Below are positions 56,396-64,000 of a stretch of 64,000 nucleotides of DNA, one piece after another (the stretch's first letter is position 1; every line of letters begins with the position of its first letter). Position numbers and translations under genes: made by a program. This stretch comes from Deinandra increscens subsp. villosa. Lineage: Eukaryota; Streptophyta; Magnoliopsida; Asterales; Asteraceae. The notes under the pieces were generated by a model. The model made no database searches and was not told the DNA's origin. It saw nothing but the letters and a program-made list of their open reading frames with translations. The DNA lies in the NCBI GenBank assembly GCA_039602395.1, contig JBCNJP010000007.1, positions 108,255,377-108,319,376 of the forward strand, written 5' to 3'.

Positions 56396-58178
56396 CACAT
56401 GAACAAGAAGAGATTTCTCAAGATGATTCTGATCATAATGAAGGTGAAGGAGAGAGTTCATATCATGATCATTCTAGTCATGAGCATGAAGCTTCTTCTA
56501 GTCATCAGCAGAATGTAAGAAGGACTCCTAGAGTGTCAACACTGCCATCAAAATTCAAAGATTATGTTTTGGATAGTAGAGTAACACATGGAAGTCAGAG
56601 ACAAGAGGAAGAGGACAGAGTCCAATTGTTATTGGCACAAGAGGGTGAGCCAATGAATTTCCAGGAGGCTATAAAGGAGAAGGACTGGAAGATAGCCATG
56701 GATGAAGAAATTCAAACAATTGAGAAAAATAAAAATTGGTTCCTAACTGATATACCTCCGAGATGTAATCCTATAGGCCTGAAATGGGTTTATAAGATTA
56801 AAAGGGATGCAACTGGAAAAATAACTAAGTACAAAGCAAGGTTAGTTGCAAAGGGGTATGTGCAACAATTGGGCATTGACTTTGAAGAGGCTTTTGCTCC
56901 TGTGGCCAGAATATAGTCAATTAGGCTCATACTTGCACTTGCAGCAAAAATGGGATGGTTGGTGTATCATCTTGATGTAAAAGCAGCCTTCCTGCATGGG
57001 GATTTGAAGGAGGATGTGTATGTGAAGCAGCCAGATGGTTATGTAAAGAAAGGAGCAGAAAGGAAAGTGTATAAACTGAGGAGAGCTCTATATGGGGTAA
57101 GGCAAGCACCAAGAGCCTGGAATCATAGATTGGATGAAGTACTGAAAGAGATTGGGTTTAAAAGATGTCCAAGAGAACAGGCAATTTATGTGAAATCACA
57201 AGGTAATTCATTGATTATATTGGGAGTCTATGTTGATGATTTGCTTGTAACAGGGAATAACCAGCAGGCTGTAGATGAATTCAAAAGAGAAATGAAGTTA
57301 AGATTTGAGATGACTGACATGGGAAAGTTGTGTTACTACCTTGGTATTGAAGTAGATCAAAACAAAGATGGAATCACAATCAAACAGTCCTCATATGCTC
57401 AGAAGTTAGTAGGAATGGCAGGCATGGAAGATTGCAATGAGGTGAGAATTCCAATGGAGCCAGGACTGAATTTGTATAAAACAGAAGGTAGTGCACCTGT
57501 GGATCCTACAGAATACATGAGACTGGTGGGGTCATTGAGGTATTTAACTCAAACCAGACCAGATATAACATTTGCAGTGGGCTATGTTAGTAGGTTTCTG
57601 CAAGAGCCAACAAAAATGAACATGAAAGCAGTGAAACATTTAATCAGGTATATAAAAGGTAGAATACATGAAGGCATCAGTTACAGGAATACTGATGGAG
57701 GTGGGGGCTGGTGGGCTTTAGTGATAGTAACCATTTAACAAATACTGCAGATGGTAGAAGCACTTCAGGGAACATTTTCTACTTCAATGGGTCAGCAGTA
57801 TCTTGGCAGTCATCAAAACAGAAAACTGTGGCACTCTCAAGTTGTGAAGCTGAGTTTATGGTTGCTACCTCAGCAGCAACTCAAGCTATTTGGCTGCACA
57901 GCTTGTTGGAAGAGATTACTGGAATAAAACAGAAAGTTGTGACATTGTTTGTGGACAACAAGTTAGCAATCTCATTAATGAAAAATCTTGTTTTTCATGG
58001 TAGGTCTAAGCACATTCAAACAAGGTTCCATTATATAAGGGAATGTGTTGAAAGAGGTGAGATAGTTGTGGAATTTGTGAAAGGAGAACTTCAAAGAGCA
58101 GATGTTTTGACAAAGGCATTGCCTAGAGGAAGATCTGAAGAGATGAAGTTCTTGCTTGGAATTGAGAAAATTGGTTAA
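56396..58178 (+). pseudogene. Copia reverse transcriptase-RNase H part, broken
   Basis: The linker (HEQEEISQDD) continues from 52923 once the solo LTR is removed. RT starts NWFLTDIPPRCNPIGLKW and KARLVAKGYVQQLG. A TAG at 56914-56916 interrupts it. The frame resumes in phase with YHLDVKAAFLHG and VYVDDLLVTGN. Near 57705, in a G-rich run, the frame shifts into RNase H (GFSDSNHLTNTADGRSTSG, SSCEAEFMVATS), which ends at 58178. Three lesions make it non-functional. Confidence 0.88.
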
Positions 58179-58304
58179 AGGAGCTCAATCATAGAATAAT
58201 ATTGGTTTGGCACATTAGTATGCACAAATTCTTTGAATCACTGGTATACAATGATGCTGGATTGGTATTAGTTGATTTGAGTTACTTTTGGCTTAGGGGG
58301 AGTT

Positions 58305-58497
58305 TGTTAGAAGTTAAGCTCAAAAGTAGCAAATTTAATAAAGTTGGAGGACTGGAATTGTAACTTTGATTAATTAGTTGTTAGTTACCGTTTCATTTCG
58401 TTGAGATTAGTTGTAATCATTTTGTATATAAGCTTAGCTTCTTCTCATTAATAATCAGACTTTGATTCATCCCCAAAATGATTTGTTCTTCAATTCT
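58305..58497 (+). repeat. 3' LTR of the truncated Copia
   Basis: Starts TGTTAGAAGTTAAGC right after a purine tract; TATA-like TTGTATATAAGC near 58425. The right edge is uncertain because the partner LTR is lost; ATTCTGTTA near 58500 is the likely end. Confidence 0.7.
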
Positions 58498-58500
58498 GTT

Positions 58501-59001
58501 AAGATCCTATAGCCTGATTTCATAGACAAGTTCTAAACCTGCCACATACACAATTATGCAAGCCTCTAGTCGACGAGCAAGCGCTTAGCCAATGAGGAAA
58601 GTCCTTTACCGCGTCTTGCGAATCAATGACCATTTTCTCTATTTTATTTATTTATTTTTTTTTTTGTGATTAACATGCCCATTTTTATGATTTAATTTTC
58701 CCAAAAAAAATCCCTTCAAGCCAGTTTTTTTCGTATTTATATTTTCGCCTATAGTTCTAAAATAATCCTGGAACAATTTCATACATGATAAATCTATCAC
58801 TTATCACTTTTGCGGAAATTTTGGTCTTTTTCTTCAAATTCCGATAAAAGCATAGGTCACGTCTAACCCATTTTTGGCAATTTCACGAGATCCATCTAAT
58901 TCCTCACAATCATGAATCATCATGCTTAAAATACACTCTGCTGTCGGCATGCAACTTTGACCGATCATGTAAGTTCACACTTTTCATGATTTAAATGTTA
59001 T

Positions 59002-59038
<37 letters not shown>

Positions 59039-59219
59039 AAACTTATAAAAAACAAATATGATAATTTAGCTGCTAAAAAATAACAAGGTAACTCACATTT
59101 TTTATGTTTGTCTAAATATGGTTCATGCTTTCCTCCATCACATGCCACTATATATACACATTGTTTATAAATAATCGCACAAATAGCTTCAATAATCGAT
59201 TATCTCCATCAATCACAAA
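58501..59219 (+). promoter_or_regulatory. upstream region of the protease gene, TATA box 59149-59156
   Basis: AT-rich, with no gene. T31 homopolymer at 59004-59034. TATATATA at 59149-59156, 64 bp before the ATG, with a likely short leader. No further cis-elements are claimed. Confidence 0.6.
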
Positions 59220-61660
59220 ATGGCTCGATTTTGGTTACTGATTTACACAGTTATCTGTTTAATCGTACCAAATATCGCACATCACCATAACACCCAAACC
59301 TTCATCGTTAGGATTGAAAACAACTTCAAACCGTCTGTTTTCACTAACGTTTTGAATTCAAAAAACCTGAAATCCGAAAAAATCAGCGACGAAAAGCCGA
59401 ATCGAAACCTCCTCCATGTGTACAAGAACGTGTTCCATGGTTTCGCAGCCCGGTTGACTCCTCAAGAAGCCGAAGAACTCGAAAAACAGCCAGGCGTGAT
59501 GGCAGTTTTACCAGACGAAACCCGTCACCTCCTTACAACCCGATCGGTTGAATTTCTCGGACTCATTGGTAACGGTAAGGAACCTAATTACCTCCTGAAG
59601 GAGTCGGACTACGGTTCTAACGTCATCATTGGCATTCTCGACACCGGTATTTCACCCGAAGCATCGAGCTTCCACGATCAAGATCTCGGCCCGGTTCCAC
59701 CCGAGTGGAGAGGAGAGTGCATGAAAGGTGAAAAGTTCACTAAAAAACTATGTAACAAAAAGTTAATTGGAGCCAGGTATTTTACTGCTGGATATGAAGC
59801 GGGAATAGGCAAAGTGAACGGGTCCGCTAACGTTAAATCTTCGAGAGATACCGACGGGCATGGGACCCACACGGCTTCGATCGCAGCCGGAAGGATGGTT
59901 CAGAATGCATCACTTTTTGGTTTTGGTAAAGGAGCAGCCGTTGGGGTAGCACCGAAGGCGAGAATTGCGGCGTATAAAGTATGCTGGGGAGAAACCTGTC
60001 AGGAATCGGACATACTCGCGGGTTTGGATAAGGCGGTTGAAGACGGGGTCCACGTCATCTCGATCTCGGTCGGGGGCAGCATGACTAGACCGTATCACCT
60101 CGATCCTATAGCGATTGGGGCTTTTGGTGCTATGAAAAAAGGTGTACTTGTTTCAGCTGCTGCAGGTAATAGTTAGTTAGTTTTGGTGGTTGAGTTTTAT
60201 GTTTTAGTATAAATAGAGGTTCAAGGATCTCTTGAAACGGATAGTTTATAAATTCTCGGTGTTTATTTGCAGGTAACGGAGGCCCCGACATGATGACGGT
60301 GATAAACAGTGCACCGTGGATCACGACGGTTGGTGCGAGCACGATCGACCGAAGGTTTCCGGCGGATTTGATGTTGGAAGATGGAACGGTAATCACAGGT
60401 GCGTCAGTTTCGAGTGGTAGATGGAGAAAAAATAATCCGGCAGTTAAGTTTTTTCCGTTAATTCACGGAAGAAATGCTTCAATTGGTGGATTTAGAAACT
60501 CTAGATCCGCCCTTTGCATGCCGGAATCACTTGATAAAGAGTTGGTGAAGGGGAAGATTGTGGTTTGCGACCGAGGTGGTGGTCCTCGTGTCAAGAAAGG
60601 CGAGGCGGTTAAGGATGCTGGTGGTGTTGGGGTGATCGTGGCGAATGTGGCTCCCCAAGGAGAAGGGTTGTTATCGGACTCGTATACGATTCCGGGAATG
60701 TTGATAACGGAATCGGGACGTAAAAAGCTCGACGATTATATGATTTCTCGAACCAATCCTACGGCGAAGATTGTGATTCGCGGGACTCGAAACGGGGTGA
60801 AACCAGCACCGGTAGTCGCATCTTTCTCATCCAGAGGACCGAGTGCCGATTCGGTTTATCTACTCAAGCCTGATGTAATAGCGCCAGGCGTGGACATCCT
60901 AGCCGCATGGCCTGAGGATGTCCCGCCTACCGAATTACCATCCGACCCTCGACGGTCTAGATTTAACATAGAATCCGGGACTTCAATGTCCTGCCCTCAT
61001 GTATCCGGTCTAGCCGCCTTACTAAAAGGGGCGCACCCGGATTGGTCTCCCGCCATGATTAGGTCAGCTATGATGACCACGGCTTATGTGACCGACTCAA
61101 AAGGGAACCCATTGCTCGACGAAGAATCGTACAACGTGTCAAGCGTATGGAGCATGGGTGCGGGCCACGTAGACCCCGGAAAAGCCGTGGATCCGGGATT
61201 GGTATATGACATAACAGAGAATGACTACCTCCAGTTTCTATGTGCAATGAACTACTCAACCCAAGCTATTAGACAGTTTTCGGGGAAACCGTTTAAGTGC
61301 CATCGGAAGCATAACAAGCCGTGGAACATCAATTACCCATCGATATCAATAGCATACGGTTCAAGAGGGTCATCCGTGCAAGAAGTTGTAGTCACAAGAA
61401 CCGTAACTTATGTAGGCGAAGGTGAATCGAACTACAAAGCAACTCTCACGAGCCCGAAAGAAGCGAATGTAACCGTAGAGCCGCAGACAATGCGGTTTGC
61501 GGCAAAAGGTGAAAAACAAAGTTATAGGGTTAAAATTGTGTCTGATAGGGAACTTGGGTCATGGGGGAGTATAGAGACACAAGTGGGTAAGTTGATTTGG
61601 AGTGATGGGAAGCATAATGTGGTGTCGCCTATAATGGTTGTCTACCAACATTTGTTGTAA
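59220..61660 (+). CDS. subtilisin-like serine protease (plant subtilase, S8), two exons
   Basis: A secreted endopeptidase of the cell wall or apoplast, by family. Exons 59220-60165 and 60273-61660; the 107-bp intron (GTAATAG...TTTGCAG) splits the Gly codon of the conserved AAAGNGGP motif. The product is 777 residues, normal for plant subtilases. Order: signal peptide (about 1-20), I9 propeptide (about 28-105), S8 domain with Asp141 (ILDTGIS), His214 (DGHGTHTAS), oxyanion Asn317 and Ser553 (SGTSMSCPHVSG), a PA domain inserted at about 350-460, and a C-terminal Fn3-like domain to the end. The propeptide end VLPDETRHLLTTRSVEFLGL resembles the SBT1 group; the exact paralogue and substrate cannot be told. 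The frame is intact with all catalytic residues, so it is probably active. It is the only clear host gene here. Confidence 0.95.
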
Positions 61661-62118
61661 AATTGGGGTTTGTATACATAATGAATGTTTTATCTTGTTT
61701 ACAAACATTAGTTTTTTATCACTAAAGAATAACTAGCTACCTTCTTTTGAACTAAACCATTGCGCGCTTTAAAATATTTTTGAGATTTGTAAGAAGAAAC
61801 CATGGTCATGATATGTTTGCGAAAACGTTATGAAACTGCTTACGTTCAATTATTCGGTTTAGGATCTTCATATGTATGATGAACAAGACTTCTAATGATG
61901 CTAGTATGCAAAATTTGATTTGTGAATTCAACGACAAAGATTTCGAGTTCTAACTTGTAGTTCTGTGCGTATTGGGATTTTTATCTACGATTTCAAATTG
62001 GATTTGAAATTGGGCCTGGATCAGCAGCATGGTCTTAGTCAAAGGGGCCTAATATGTTTTTTCCTCTTCTTAAAAAATTGTATTATTGGGCTGGTGTTGA
62101 CTGTCAAGTACGTTTGTC
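61661..62118 (+). other. 3' flank of the protease gene
   Basis: AT-rich 3' UTR and intergenic sequence. No obvious gene; the polyadenylation site cannot be fixed. Confidence 0.5.
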
Positions 62119-63058
62119 TAGAGGTGTAAAATCCAAACCGGTTTTTTGGTTGCTAACTGGTTCGAATCTGAAACCATAACTGATAATAACCGGTTTTACC
62201 CCCAACCGGTTTTGCAACCGATTCTAACTGACCGGTTAGAGACCCATCAACCGGTTTGAGCATAACCTATTAATACCGGTTTGTACACATTGCTTTTAAG
62301 GTCTCATTCTGACCATTAGGGAGCCGTTGTCAACGGCTTTATAGCCGTTTTTTGACCGTTTGGAGTATTTTTTTACACATTTTAACCCCAGATTATGGTA
62401 CATATAGGACAATGGTGTGTTACTATCATTACTCAACTTCTCTACCTCTCAAAAACACACGGACACACTAAATTTTCTCACTCTAAATGGCAAGTTCTAG
62501 TGCTTAAAGTAATGCCAACGTTGATGCTAGTGGTGAACGTTGATGCTAGTGGTGGCGACGACGGATACACCGTTGTGAAGAACATACCAACGAAGAGAGA
62601 CCCGTAGTTGTTTTGTCATTTCGACTTGTGTGAGTTACGATAAGCAAAAGATCGAGCTACGGCAGCGGCGGTAATAGAATAAATTTGAACCTAAACGTTT
62701 ATTCGAGTTTCATTTGAATGTTTCGTTTCTTATCATATTATAATTTCTTTTCAAAAACATCTATCTTTGCAACCAATCTATCTTGAACAACTTATGTTTA
62801 TACTGGTTTAAGTTTTATATTTAATAAAAGTATGCTTATTAGTTTATATAATGTTTTTTAGTTATAAAAAGTTAGGCGTACAAACCGACCGTAACCGGTT
62901 TCGGTTTCTAACCCCAACCGGTTTCGGTTTCTAACCTCAACTGGCTAGGCTGATTTTTGTTTCCTCATTCACAACCGATTACTAATTGTAACAGTGTGGT
63001 CAATAACCGGTTAGGGTTAGTAATCGGTTGCCAAAATTACCTGATTTTTGCACCTCTA
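62119..63058. mobile_element. hAT-like non-autonomous element, 940 bp
   Basis: Terminal repeats TAGAGGTGTAAAA and, inverted, TAGAGGTGCAAAAA. TSD CGTTTGTC/GGTTTGTC (62111-62118 and 63059-63066, 7/8). Both subterminal regions are packed with AACCGGTT palindromes. A short stretch from 62488 (MASSSA, then stop) may be the remnant of a transposase start; I cannot support a gene. Confidence 0.75.
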
Positions 63059-63242
63059 GGTTTGTCTTGTATACACACTGGATGTTGGATTATTTGTTCA
63101 CTTATGCACCTGTCGTTGTGAGTCTCCAATAACATAAACCTACGCGTAACAGGAGCTAAGTACTTCAATGAGAAGTATAGTTTTTGGAGTTAGTCTGTCT
63201 TCATTTGCTATGGCAGAACTTAGAAGAAACATATAAATATTA

Positions 63243-63655
63243 GAGTAAACTTCGTTTTTAGTTTTTAATGTTTGCACATTTTAACAATTTTAGTTCTAAC
63301 TTTTTAAAAATCCCAATTTAGTGTCTCACATTTCAATTTTTTTTTCAATTTTGGTCTAAACGTTAACAGTTGTTTAAATAGCCGTTAAACTGCCCTCATA
63401 TGGTCCCCACATGAGGTTTACTTTTTACATTTTCGTTTGTTTTAACTCATACTTTAAAACAAACAGAAATAACAAAAATACCCCTCACGTGGGGACCATG
63501 TGAGGGCAGTTTAACGGCTCTTTAAACGCTTGTTAACATTATAACCAAAATTGAAAAGAAAATGAAATGCGAGACACTAAATTGGGATTTTCGAAAAGTT
63601 ATGACTAAAATTGTTAAAATGTGCAAACGTTGGTAACTAAAAACGAAGTTTACTC
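63243..63655. mobile_element. 413-bp foldback MITE with TA TSD
   Basis: GAGTAAACTTCGTTTTTAGT at the left, its inverse at 63636-63655, and the halves pair over most of their length (including CTGCCCTCATATGGTCCCCA against TGGGGACCATGTGAGGGCAG). TA on both sides (63241-63242 and 63656-63657). Confidence 0.8.
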
Positions 63656-63657
63656 TA

Positions 63658-64000
63658 AATATTAATAAACGCATGTTTTACCATTTCAAATGTTAAACTT
63701 ATGCAGTTAATTTAAAAATAAACTTGTCTCTAAAAATAGTTTTTCTTGCTCTTTCGTAAGTTTTAGCCTCTTGCCACCCGTGCCTAATAGGCTACCGCCA
63801 TATTATAAATCAAATATAAGAAACCGCTATAAGAAAACCATACATGTAATATTGTTTATATAACTAATGCGTATACGAAAGAAAAAAAACACATATTATG
63901 ACAAGAATAGATGAGCAATTAGTAGCAAAAAAAACACAGATTATGACAAGAATATAGGAGCAATTAGCATCAACATTCCAAATGATCTTGGTTTCAAATT
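63658..64000. other. right edge, no gene seen
   Basis: AT-rich, with a short direct repeat of ACACATATTATGACAAGAAT-like sequence near 63890 and 63935. Nothing coding. Confidence 0.5.

Larger units (their letters stand above)
50755..58500 (+). mobile_element. 5'-truncated, inactive Ty1-copia element
   Basis: gag starts at 50755 without its ATG, PBS or 5' LTR, joined straight to unit B. Pol follows with a deletion, a solo LTR insertion, a stop and a frameshift. PPT-like TTAGGGGGAGTT precedes the 3' LTR at 58305. Not autonomous. Confidence 0.88.

Noticed and set aside
62395..62607. 70-residue ORF inside the hAT-like element
   Set aside because: Contains no BED finger or hATC motif; only the spacing hints at a transposase start, and a nearby frame has an early stop.

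Overview
This is plant nuclear DNA, made mostly of nested transposable elements with one ordinary host gene near the right end. It is a eudicot, and the style of the SIRE-type Copia proteins, the LINE ORF1 fragments and the PF04195-type protein suggests Asteraceae. That is an inference from recognition; no database search was possible. Two runs of exactly 500 N (15353-15852 and 46374-46873) are assembly gaps.

Left part (1-15352). A SIRE/Maximus-like Ty1-copia element lies on the minus strand: 5' LTR 9259-9858, initiator-Met PBS, gag, pol, a spacer rich in GTTCC/GGAAC palindromes, and a third ORF that runs off the left edge. Beside it is a degraded LINE, split by a truncated Tat-type Ty3-gypsy element (copy 1, 11143-15206). 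Only the antisense extra ORF and the 3' LTR of copy 1 remain.

15853-22620. A Helitron carries a broken RPA1-like gene and the tail of a Rep-helicase, and ends in a hairpin plus CTAG at 18994. A second Helitron-like 3' end lies at 19606. A 202-bp direct duplication and gene-poor sequence follow.

22623-32344 and 46874-50754. A long non-coding unit occurs twice in direct orientation (A and B). I infer these are the two LTRs of one old, large, non-autonomous retroelement. Unit A has taken in a MITE with a 579-bp solo LTR inside it, and an intact Copia element (26293-30197) that has identical 187-bp LTRs but no gag. Unit B holds a string of four MITEs, each set in (TA)n, and a small hAT-like MITE.

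32345-43905. A solo LTR of about 0.95 kb is interrupted by a complete Tat-type gypsy element (copy 2, 32375-42978; TSD GGCGT, identical 332-bp LTRs). Its gag-pol becomes one 1768-codon frame if three short introns are removed. Its antisense PF04195-like ORF has its own TATA box and two introns, and is broken by a TRIM fragment and a deletion. A 1.5-kb non-coding LTR element and a hAT-type foldback element follow.

50755-58500. A 5'-truncated, multiply broken Copia element is split by a 3462-bp solo LTR holding a 101-bp tandem array.

58500-64000. One intact two-exon gene for a secreted subtilisin-like serine protease (59220-61660) has a TATA box. A hAT-type element and a foldback MITE lie downstream. 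Apart from this protease, every coding region in the window belongs to, or is carried by, a mobile element.
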